Of a stretch of DNA of 5,685 nucleotides, positions 1 to 5,434 are shown one piece after another. The notes beneath the pieces are model-generated. The model saw only the letters and a program-made list of their open reading frames with translations. It did no database searches and was not told the DNA's origin. A program made the translations under genes and the position numbers. Position 1 is the first letter of the stretch, and each line of letters begins with the position of its first letter. The stretch comes from Chthoniobacter flavus (GTDB taxonomy: Bacteria; Verrucomicrobiota; Verrucomicrobiia; Chthoniobacterales; Terrimicrobiaceae): the NCBI GenBank assembly GCA_945863785.1, contig CAMBAQ010000122.1:1-5685 (forward strand), written 5' to 3'.

Positions 1-204
1 CGTTCTGATATGGAGACCGGCCGTAAGGTTTTTTTGCGGAATTCTCAGATCCACTTGCGATTTGCCCCTAGACCCTTTACCGCGCCGAATACGTCTGACG
101 CTCAGCCAAAGTTTGATCCCGAAGTCGGGAGGAAAGTGAGTGGAGAACCGGATTTGAATCTCCCAGAAGAGGCCATGCTGCCAGTGGACTCTGTTAGGGA
201 GTAA
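1..204 (+). CDS. Hypothetical protein, possible C-terminal fragment
   Basis: Frame 1 is open from the first base of the window to a TAA at 202-204, so this may be the 3' end of a gene that begins upstream. An ATG at 10 would make it a complete 64-residue protein, but only nine bases lie before it and no ribosome binding site can be judged. The sequence is hydrophilic and rich in Pro, Arg and acidic residues, with no membrane segment, signal peptide or motif that I recognise. It stops six bases before the end of the convergent hydrolase gene, which fits a real gene end in a compact genome. Function is unknown, and a chance open frame cannot be excluded. Confidence 0.35.
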   Translation, partial: RSDMETGRKVFLRNSQIHLRFAPRPFTAPNTSDAQPKFDPEVGRKVSGEPDLNLPEEAMLPVDSVRE

Positions 205-210
205 GGTTCT

Positions 211-1134
211 TTAAAAAATACGGGGCTCGCCCTCGTTCAAGATACAGATTTGCTCTAGGATTTGGCGTTGGGCACCATTCTTGATGAGTCGCTCTGGGGG
301 TTCGTGGAGGGGTTCGTAACTCAATCGGAACGTGCCAAAGTGCATCGGAACAAATGTCTTTGCTCCCAATTTTATAAAGGCCTCAATCGCTTCCTCGGGA
401 TTCATGTGGACGTCCCGTTTCGTGGGCGCCTCGTAGGCCCCGATCGGCAGAAGGGCGATTTCAACGGGAAGACGTTCGCCGATTTCCTTGAACCCGTCGA
501 AATAAGCACTGTCTCCGCAATGGAAGACCGAGCGCCCAGCATACTCGATATGAAAACCTCCGAACCCGCGATGGGAGTCATGGAGGACTCGTGCCCCCCA
601 ATGTCGCGCGGGAGTGAGCGTGACCTTGAGTGATCCGAGTTCAAAGCTTTCCCAATGCCGAAGCTCCTGCACGTGTCGAAATCCAAGCCCGTGTACGAGC
701 CCCCCGACATGCTCTGGGACGACGATCGCTTGATCGCTAGCCACGGCACGCAGAGTCTTGCGGTCCAAATGATCAAAGTGCGCATGCGTGACCAGCACGA
801 GATCAATCGCCGGAAGATCGTGGATTTCCATGCCGGGGTGTTTGATGCGTTTGATCACCTTCAGCCACTTCGCCCAGTTCGGATCGATAAGAATGCTGTG
901 TTCCGGAGTCTGAATGAGGAACGAGGCGTGGCCGATCCAAGTGATGCAGATGTCGCCTTCCTTTAATTCCGGAAAAACGGGTTTCAATTTCTGGCCTTGT
1001 CGCTTGGTGAAAAGCGAGGGGATCACGACTTCCGCGAGGAAATTTCGTTTATGCCATCCCGAACCCAACTTCATGTCCACATGATGCTCCGGCTTGCTCG
1101 AAGCGGATTTTTTGCGGAGTAATCTTCGGACCAT
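211..1134 (-). CDS. MBL-fold metallohydrolase, NAPE-PLD/UlaG-like
   Basis: Predicted 307-residue metal-dependent hydrolase of the metallo-beta-lactamase fold (Lactamase_B_2 type). Seen in the sequence: a WIGHASF strand at about 66-72, the zinc motif HAHFDH at 117-122, a TPARHWG block with His178, CGDSAYF with metal-bridging Asp208, PIGAYE at 230-235, HMNPEEA at 243-249, and MHFGTF with His265. PIGAYE, HxNPEEA and the HWG/HFG blocks are, from family knowledge, shared with N-acyl-phosphatidylethanolamine phospholipase D and the bacterial RomA-like proteins; UlaG lactonases are more distant relatives. The substrate in bacteria is uncertain. No signal peptide is evident, so it is probably cytoplasmic. 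The start is uncertain: the ATG at 1134 has no clear Shine-Dalgarno, while in-frame Met21 (1074) has GGAG 12 nt upstream. It diverges from the cyclo-ligase gene. Confidence 0.9.
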   Translation of the reverse strand: MVRRLLRKKSASSKPEHHVDMKLGSGWHKRNFLAEVVIPSLFTKRQGQKLKPVFPELKEGDICITWIGHASFLIQTPEHSILIDPNWAKWLKVIKRIKHPGMEIHDLPAIDLVLVTHAHFDHLDRKTLRAVASDQAIVVPEHVGGLVHGLGFRHVQELRHWESFELGSLKVTLTPARHWGARVLHDSHRGFGGFHIEYAGRSVFHCGDSAYFDGFKEIGERLPVEIALLPIGAYEAPTKRDVHMNPEEAIEAFIKLGAKTFVPMHFGTFRLSYEPLHEPPERLIKNGAQRQILEQICILNEGEPRIF

Positions 1135-1151
1135 GCTGTTAATTACTTTCT

Positions 1152-1730
1152 ATGATCGCTGATGAAAAGCAACGCCTGCGCACGCAAATGCGAGGTATTC
1201 TTCGCGATTTGTCGCCTGCGTTGAGGGAATTACAATCGGAAAAAATCCGCGCGCGTCTCGATGCGTGGACGCATTGGCAAGAGGCTGCAGCAGCCTGTGT
1301 TTTCAGTCCAATGGCGACGGAACCCGATATTCTGACTCCGTGGCCTGAGGAAAAAAAACTCCTCTTTCCCCGCGTTGATGGCGAGCGATTGAGGTTGCAT
1401 CATGTCGAAGTGAGTGCGCATCTGAAGCCTGGGGCGTTCTCGCTCCTTGAGCCTGTAGCCGGTCTGCCCGAGGTGGAGGCAACCGCTGATGTGATCTTGG
1501 TTCCAGGGATGGCATTTGATCGATTCGGTAGGCGGCTCGGACGCGGTGGGGGATATTACGATCGATTTCTGAGTCAGTTTGAAGGGGTGCGGGTGGGGGT
1601 TTGCTTTGAGGAACAGATGCTGGCCGAAGTGCCTTCGGAAGCCCACGATCTCGGGGTGGATTTTGTGATCACGCCTGCCGGGATTTTTCCCTGCGGTGGG
1701 CAAAATACTCCGTCAGATTCGGTCGAGTAA
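1152..1730 (+). CDS. fau: 5-formyltetrahydrofolate cyclo-ligase
   Basis: Encodes 192 residues, normal for the family (EC 6.3.3.2, also called MTHFS or YgfA). The enzyme uses ATP to convert 5-formyl-THF to 5,10-methenyl-THF, returning a folate storage and inhibitory form to one-carbon metabolism in the cytoplasm. Evidence: an N-terminal Lys6 and Arg10 followed by a basic helix, as in the family ATP-binding region; EPDI at 57-60; FPR at 72-74; the diagnostic block GRRLGRGGGYYDRFL at 126-140; and PSEAHDLGVDFVITP at 161-175. The ATG at 1152 keeps Lys6, although no Shine-Dalgarno lies upstream. The last 20 codons overlap the convergent exonuclease gene, giving a tail of about 15 residues beyond the usual domain end. 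The symbol follows E. coli usage. Confidence 0.96.
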   Translation: MIADEKQRLRTQMRGILRDLSPALRELQSEKIRARLDAWTHWQEAAAACVFSPMATEPDILTPWPEEKKLLFPRVDGERLRLHHVEVSAHLKPGAFSLLEPVAGLPEVEATADVILVPGMAFDRFGRRLGRGGGYYDRFLSQFEGVRVGVCFEEQMLAEVPSEAHDLGVDFVITPAGIFPCGGQNTPSDSVE

Positions 1731-2277
1731 GGATCTCAGCAGGCTCGTTGCCGATCTCCGTAACATGAATCAAATGTCGTAATAAAATGACCGTGGCGAT
1801 AGCATCGCTGCAGGCGTCATGCCAGCGGAACCCTGTGGTCGGTAACTGCGCCGTAAGCCCCAATTTTTCGACGGCATCGCCGAGGGCGTGTGATGAAAGC
1901 GAGGGGTAGACGGCTCGAATCAGTGTGAGGGTATCCACCCAAGGGCCGAATCCGTGAAAAGGAAAGACGCGCAGAAAGCGTTTCTCTGTTGCGGCTCCAT
2001 GGGCGACGACCCAGCGGGTGCTCAGTGAGGCTTTGACTTGAGGCCAGAGATCCACAAAGAGCGGGGCACCGACCAGTAGTTCATCGCCTATGCCATGGAC
2101 TTCTTTTGCCGACCAGGTGACTTCTCGGGAGGGACGGAGATACGAGTTGAGAGCAGTCTTGATCTCTTCGCCACTCCAATGGATGACGGCGATCTGAACA
2201 GGCTCATCAGTGAGTCCCGGAGCCGATCCGGCACTTTCAAAGTCAATCACCGCAAACGGAACTTCGGCAACCTTCAA
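1669..2277 (-). CDS. DEDDh-family 3'-5' exonuclease (DnaQ-like)
   Basis: A 202-residue protein with an RNase T/DnaQ exonuclease fold, expected to remove nucleotides from DNA or RNA 3' ends using two metal ions. ExoI is IDFE with Asp12 and Glu14; ExoII is VVAHGAATEKRFL with His93 and Glu98; ExoIII is HDACSDA with His153 and Asp158. Supporting family features are WSAKEVHGI (55-63) and WVDTL (113-117). The ExoII acid is Glu where most members have Asp. I chose the TTG at 2277 because its TTGA overlaps the TGA of the DAHP synthase gene and places ExoI near the N-terminus as usual. The frame stays open to 2505, but that stretch lies inside the upstream gene and looks non-coding. Downstream it overlaps the cyclo-ligase gene tail to tail. 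The cellular role (repair, proofreading or RNA trimming) cannot be assigned. Confidence 0.88.
   Translation of the reverse strand: MKVAEVPFAVIDFESAGSAPGLTDEPVQIAVIHWSGEEIKTALNSYLRPSREVTWSAKEVHGIGDELLVGAPLFVDLWPQVKASLSTRWVVAHGAATEKRFLRVFPFHGFGPWVDTLTLIRAVYPSLSSHALGDAVEKLGLTAQLPTTGFRWHDACSDAIATVILLRHLIHVTEIGNEPAEILTRPNLTEYFAHRREKSRQA
1675..1696. other. Imperfect hairpin in the convergent gene overlap
   Basis: GGGA (1680-1683), a TTTT loop and TCCC (1688-1691) form a stem that continues past one C/T mismatch into CTGC (1675-1678) against GCGG (1693-1696), with one G-U pair on the plus-strand RNA. It lies where the cyclo-ligase and exonuclease genes overlap tail to tail. No T tract follows on either strand, so it is at best a weak transcription stop or an RNA end stabiliser. 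Confidence 0.25.
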
Positions 2278-3353
2278 TCGCGAAGAAGCTTTTCCGTCAT
2301 CTCCCAATCCATGCAAGCATCGGTGATGGAAACGCCGTATTGAAGGTTGGTGGGTTGGGGTGGAAGTGACTGACTGCCGAAATGCAGGTGGCTCTCCAGC
2401 ATGGCCCCAATGATCTCGCTGCCGCCGGCGGAACGTTGCTCCAGGATGCTGCGCCAGACATCGGGTTGACGCTTCGGATCCTTGCCTGAGTTCGAGTGGC
2501 TGCAATCGATCATCAGCGTCGAGGCTAGACCATTTTTGCGAAGGGTTTCTCGTGCCGACTTTACATCATCTGGGTGGTAGTTGGTGCCATTGCGGCCACC
2601 GCGAAGGACGACATGGCTATCCGGATTGCCCGATGTTTTGATAATGCTTGTCGAGCCCTCTTGATCGATGCCTAGGAAGCTGTGCGGAGCTTGGGACGAT
2701 TTCATCGCGTCGATCGCCGTTTGCACGCTACCGTCGGTTCCATTTTTGAAGCCAACCGGCATCGAGAGTCCGCTGGCGAGTTCCCGATGGGTCTGTGATT
2801 CCGTTGTGCGCGCTCCAATGGCTGCCCAGCTCACGAGATCGGCCGTGTATTGGGGGATTATGGGATCCAAGAACTCCGTTGCTGTCGGGAGGCCGAGGTC
2901 GAGGATGTCGAGAAGCAGTTTGCGAGAAAGGGACAGGCCGAGTGCCACGTCACAAGAGTCATCGAGGCGGGGATCGTTGATGAAGCCCTTCCAACCGATC
3001 GTTGTGCGGGGTTTCTCAAAATAGACACGCATCACAATAAGGAAGCGGTCTTCGAGTTCGCTGCTGAGGGTAGCGAGTCGTTTCGCATATTCCATTGCGG
3101 ATGTCGGATCGTGGATCGAGCAGGGGCCGACGATGACAAGGAGTCGGTCGTCTTCACCGCGAATGATAGCGCGGGCTTCCTCGCGGGTCTTAGTTACGAG
3201 ACGAAGTTGTTCGGAATTGGCGGGAAGTTGCTCCTTGATCTGCGAAGGGGTGATCAGCCGTGTGACACCGGCTACGCGGATGTTTTCGACGGGCATGGAG
3301 TTGGCGGCTGGATTGGATTCCGTGGCTATCATTTTCAAAAGGGAGAGAAACAT
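2274..3353 (-). CDS. aroF: 3-deoxy-7-phosphoheptulonate synthase (DAHP synthase), class I
   Basis: A 359-residue cytoplasmic enzyme that condenses phosphoenolpyruvate and erythrose 4-phosphate to DAHP, the first step of the shikimate pathway to aromatic amino acids. It matches the E. coli AroF/AroG/AroH type closely. Visible are GPCSIHD with metal ligand Cys78, KPRTTIGWKG from Lys114, GARTTESQTHRELASG from Gly180, FKNGTDGS around Lys203, DCSHSNSGKD with His286, LESHL with Glu320, and ITDAC with Asp345. ASGLSMPVGF and YGVSITDAC resemble tyrosine-sensitive AroF more than AroG from memory, but feedback specificity is not proven. The C-terminus stops a little after WEMTEKLLR, shorter than AroF. 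The ATG at 3353 has AGAGAGGA 8 nt upstream; GTG 3356 and ATGs at 3332 and 3296 are alternatives, the last fitting the AroF N-terminus but lacking a Shine-Dalgarno. First gene of a two-gene unit. Confidence 0.95.
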   Translation of the reverse strand: MFLSLLKMIATESNPAANSMPVENIRVAGVTRLITPSQIKEQLPANSEQLRLVTKTREEARAIIRGEDDRLLVIVGPCSIHDPTSAMEYAKRLATLSSELEDRFLIVMRVYFEKPRTTIGWKGFINDPRLDDSCDVALGLSLSRKLLLDILDLGLPTATEFLDPIIPQYTADLVSWAAIGARTTESQTHRELASGLSMPVGFKNGTDGSVQTAIDAMKSSQAPHSFLGIDQEGSTSIIKTSGNPDSHVVLRGGRNGTNYHPDDVKSARETLRKNGLASTLMIDCSHSNSGKDPKRQPDVWRSILEQRSAGGSEIIGAMLESHLHFGSQSLPPQPTNLQYGVSITDACMDWEMTEKLLRD

Positions 3354-3361
3354 CACGCAAA

Positions 3362-3369
3362 TCCTCTCT
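3362..3369 (-). promoter_or_regulatory. Ribosome binding site of the DAHP synthase gene
   Basis: On the minus strand AGAGAGGA lies 8 nt before the ATG at 3353. It is one of the few convincing Shine-Dalgarno sites in the window, and it decides for this start over the later in-frame ATGs at 3332 and 3296, which have no such site. Confidence 0.6.
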
Positions 3370-3380
3370 TCATGCAAACC

Positions 3381-3408
3381 AATGTTGGGGAGATTTACGC
3401 GCTGTCAA
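3381..3408 (-). promoter_or_regulatory. Candidate sigma-70 promoter for the DAHP synthase/exonuclease unit
   Basis: On the minus strand a perfect -35 hexamer TTGACA (3408-3403) is followed after 16 nt by AACATT (3386-3381), a weak -10 that matches consensus at three of six bases, including the important A2 and T6. Transcription would begin near 3375, about 20 nt before the ATG, which leaves just enough leader for the AGAGAGGA site. It lies in the 106 bp intergenic region shared with gspG. No TrpR- or TyrR-type operator is recognisable. Prediction only. Confidence 0.4.
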
Positions 3409-3459
3409 AGTTGAGAGAAAGGCTTGCTCTAACCTAAGGGCTACGCGATAGGTAATCTG

Positions 3460-3891
3460 ATGTTGATGCCATATAAGAATCGCCGAGGAAGATACGACCA
3501 GTCTGGATACACTCTTTTTGAAATCATGCTCGTGCTCGGCATCATTGCCGTGCTCGTGGGGTCGGCAATTTACATGCTGGTCGGCAATATCGACGTCGCC
3601 AAAGAACAGCGTGTGAATAGCGATATCGAGGCGATTTCGATGCAGTTGCGGACTTACGAGATGCTGAACTACCGAATGCCCACTACTGAGCAGGGTCTAA
3701 AAGCTTTGGTCTCTCAGCCTAGTACTGAGCCACGTCCCCGACGCTGGAAGCAACTCATGAAGTCCGTTCCGATCGACCCGTGGGGAGGGGAGTATGTTTA
3801 TCGCAATCCGGGTAAAAAGAATCCAAGCGGCTGCGATGTCTACTCGCTCGGACCGGACGGCAAAGAGAGTGATGACGATGTCGGCAAATAA
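3460..3891 (+). CDS. gspG: Type II secretion major pseudopilin GspG
   Basis: Encodes a 143-residue prepilin, the usual GspG length. A short basic leader ends at Gly16, the prepilin peptidase would cut before Tyr17 in G|YTLFE, and Glu21 is the conserved +5 acid. A hydrophobic helix (about 17-41) follows. GspG hallmarks are PTTEQGLKALVSQP at 74-87, DPWGGEYVYRNPG at 106-118, and the C-terminal Asp-rich DVYSLGPDGKESDDDVG, which corresponds to the calcium-binding loop of the family. It forms the shaft of the periplasmic pseudopilus. The start is ATG 3460, with a weak AGGT 6 nt upstream; ATG 3466 is an in-frame alternative. It is the first gene of the operon, diverging from the DAHP synthase gene, and overlaps gspH by 14 bp. 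The C-terminus ends in GK and lacks the IGNW ending seen in many homologues. Confidence 0.95.
   Translation: MLMPYKNRRGRYDQSGYTLFEIMLVLGIIAVLVGSAIYMLVGNIDVAKEQRVNSDIEAISMQLRTYEMLNYRMPTTEQGLKALVSQPSTEPRPRRWKQLMKSVPIDPWGGEYVYRNPGKKNPSGCDVYSLGPDGKESDDDVGK
3865..3869 (+). promoter_or_regulatory. Ribosome binding site for gspH
   Basis: GAGAG inside the end of gspG lies 8 nt before the ATG at 3878 but only 2 nt before the in-frame ATG at 3872. The spacing therefore favours 3878 as the gspH start. The match to the Shine-Dalgarno consensus is partial. Confidence 0.4.
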
Positions 3892-4342
3892 GCCGACTGG
3901 TTCACATGGAGGCTACACGCTTTTTGAAATCCTTCTCGCACTGGGGATCGTAGCGATTTTGCTAGGTGTCACCGTGCCGATGATTATTTCCTCCTACGGG
4001 GAGACTGGGACGGAGGAGGTCGAGCGGCAGTTGCAAAATGCGGCAACGTCTGTGCAGTCAGCAGCGATCGTGTCTGGTGAAGCTCGTCGATTGAAGGTCA
4101 CCGAAAGAGGGCTAATATCGGGAGGTCCGTCGATTTTGTCAGCCGAGCTTCCGAAGGGCTGGAAGCTTCAGATACAAAGGCTCACAGAGAGCAAGTTCCG
4201 CAAGCCCGAGAAGGCAGAATATTGGGAATTTAACAGCGTTGGCATTTGCGAGCCGGTAAGCTTCCGGATAATGAAGGGGACAGAATCTCTTATTGTGAAA
4301 TTCGACCCACTTACGGCTCTTATAGTGACGGATAATGACTAA
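3878..4342 (+). CDS. gspH: Type II secretion minor pseudopilin GspH
   Basis: A 154-residue prepilin-like protein. The leader ends at Gly12, with cleavage in G|YTLFE and Glu17 at +5, followed by a hydrophobic helix to about residue 38. The C-terminal half fits the GspH/FimT domain: GEARRLKV around 67-74, then GICEPVSFRI at 122-131 and FDPLTA at 142-147, equivalent to the family pattern of a Gly-x-Cys-Glu-Pro strand and a final DPLTG-like turn. It would join the tip complex of the pseudopilus with GspI, J and K. The start is placed at ATG 3878 from spacing to GAGAG; ATG 3872 would add two residues. The same frame is open further back inside gspG, but those codons sit before the leader and are unlikely to be used. 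It overlaps gspG by 14 bp and gspI by 8 bp. Confidence 0.88.
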   Translation: MSANKPTGSHGGYTLFEILLALGIVAILLGVTVPMIISSYGETGTEEVERQLQNAATSVQSAAIVSGEARRLKVTERGLISGGPSILSAELPKGWKLQIQRLTESKFRKPEKAEYWEFNSVGICEPVSFRIMKGTESLIVKFDPLTALIVTDND

Positions 4343-4706
4343 TCGCGCTTTCACTCTTTTCGAGGTGATCATTGCACTCGGAGTCTTTGCCATTGCCGTC
4401 ACGGGATTGGCACTGGCCTTGCAGTCAGCTGTTGATGCGGCCTTGATGGCAAGGCAGAGAGCGATGGCGCGTGTTGTAATCGAATCTAGCCTTGCCACAG
4501 CGATGAGCGATCCCCCCACCGATGGCCGACGAGAGATCGAGGGTCGCACCAATAATGGCATCCATGTTTTGGAGACGCTCGAGCAAGCTGAAATAAAAAA
4601 CACAAATGGCGACCTGCTTCCTGGGATGTGGACCCTCAAGGTGTCCGCTGACTGGAAAGGCGGAGCCGGCAAGGAAACAGCGGAGATTTTGCTTTACAAG
4701 CCATGA
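4335..4706 (+). CDS. gspI: Type II secretion minor pseudopilin GspI
   Basis: A 123-residue prepilin-like protein, typical length for GspI. The leader is only five residues (MTNRA), and the processing site reads A|FTLFE, so the residue before the cut is Ala rather than the near-invariant Gly; Glu10 is the +5 acid. The hydrophobic helix covers about 6-30. A run resembling the GspI pattern of Ala/Arg-rich helix and later W-x-L-K-V strand follows (WTLKVSADW at 99-107). Assignment to GspI rests on this N-terminus, size and position between H and J. In homologues GspI nucleates the tip complex with J and K. It overlaps gspH by 8 bp and gspJ by an ATGA overlap, and has no strong ribosome binding site, so coupling is likely. 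Confidence 0.87.
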   Translation: MTNRAFTLFEVIIALGVFAIAVTGLALALQSAVDAALMARQRAMARVVIESSLATAMSDPPTDGRREIEGRTNNGIHVLETLEQAEIKNTNGDLLPGMWTLKVSADWKGGAGKETAEILLYKP

Positions 4707-5434
4707 TTCGCAAAAACAAGCAAATCGCGGCATGCGGGTTCACTCTTTTTGAGGTCATTCTTGCCCTTATGATACTAGGGATGATCAGCGGGGCGGTTTA
4801 TAGCATCAGTTCGGCGGCCATGGAGGCAACGAAGGCGACGCTTTCTGCGCAAGCGGGTTGCCGCCGCTTGGAGGCGTTTTTAAAAGTGACGCGTGATGCC
4901 TTTATCTCTCTGCCTGCGGATGGACAGGTTTTTTTGAGGTTGGGAAAATCTAATGGCGGGGCACCTGTGCCAGAGCTTGTCTTTCGAGAGGCGACAGGTG
5001 TTTTTGGTATTCCCAGTCTCGGTGGCGGGGAGTTGGTGCTGGGCGCACGTCCGAGGTCGGATGGATCTCGGGCCTTTGCCTTGTTGCGCGTACCCGCTGG
5101 ACTTCAGGGCAGCGAGGCAGAGCGCTTTCTTGCCTCAGGCCCATGGGTAACCATCTTGCCTGGCGTCGAGCGTGTAATATGGTCTTTTTATCAAAGTGGT
5201 GAGTGGAAGGAGGAGTGGCCTGAAGGTAGCGTTAGGCCTGTAGCTGTACGGTTGAAGTTCGCCTATCGTGAGTTGCCGGGAACTCCGGTCGACGTCCAGT
5301 TCTGGATCCCGAAACTCGCTGCAACGCAGGTTGCTCCAGCCTCAGGCCCCAAGTCTCCAGATCAACCTGGTACTGAATCTCCGAACGATTCAGATACCCC
5401 AACCACTCCACCTTCGAAAAATGAAAAGCCCTAA
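4703..5434 (+). CDS. gspJ: Type II secretion minor pseudopilin GspJ
   Basis: A 243-residue prepilin-like protein, at the long end for GspJ. The leader ends at Gly12, with cleavage in G|FTLFE and Glu17 at +5; the hydrophobic helix spans about 13-37. The globular part has the GspJ layout: CRRLEAFLKVTRD (53-65), a beta strand ELVFR (91-95), then LPGVERVIWSFYQSGEW (152-168), a WPEG turn at 172-175 and VAVRLKF at 180-186, matching the family's pattern of Trp-containing loop before a Pro-x-Ala-Val strand. Residues from about 209 form a Pro/Ser/Thr-rich, probably disordered tail that is absent from classical GspJ. The start ATG overlaps the gspI stop as ATGA. The 3' end overlaps gspK by 14 bp and contains a 7 bp hairpin. 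Confidence 0.9.
   Translation: MIRKNKQIAACGFTLFEVILALMILGMISGAVYSISSAAMEATKATLSAQAGCRRLEAFLKVTRDAFISLPADGQVFLRLGKSNGGAPVPELVFREATGVFGIPSLGGGELVLGARPRSDGSRAFALLRVPAGLQGSEAERFLASGPWVTILPGVERVIWSFYQSGEWKEEWPEGSVRPVAVRLKFAYRELPGTPVDVQFWIPKLAATQVAPASGPKSPDQPGTESPNDSDTPTTPPSKNEKP
5373..5393 (+). repeat. Inverted repeat in the 3' end of gspJ
   Basis: CTGAATC and GATTCAG form a perfect 7 bp stem around a 7 nt loop, 27 nt before the gspK start codon and within the codons of the GspJ tail. There is no T tract after it, so it is not an intrinsic terminator. It could be an RNA structure affecting gspK translation or message stability, or simply chance. Confidence 0.4.

Noticed and set aside
212..232. 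Possible intrinsic terminator of the hydrolase gene (GGG-CGAG-CCC then T6 on the minus strand)
   Set aside because: The stem is only 3 bp and lies within the last codons of the gene; too weak to call.
2278..2505. N-terminal extension of the exonuclease frame up to 2505
   Set aside because: It lies wholly within the conserved DAHP synthase coding region, and its translation is rich in His, Arg and Pro, typical of an out-of-frame shadow.
2850..3437. Long plus-strand open frame opposite the DAHP synthase gene
   Set aside because: Antisense shadow of a strongly conserved gene, with no recognisable motif.
3424..3452. Possible gspG promoter, TTGCTC then 17 nt then GATAGG
   Set aside because: Both hexamers are poor matches and the start point would fall almost on the ATG; not better than chance.
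3794..3871. Upstream extension of the gspH frame inside gspG
   Set aside because: It would place about 40 residues before the prepilin cleavage site, while short leaders are the rule; the overlapping gspG codons are conserved.
4139..4672. Minus-strand open frame opposite gspH and gspI
   Set aside because: Antisense shadow; no family features, and the plus-strand genes are well supported.
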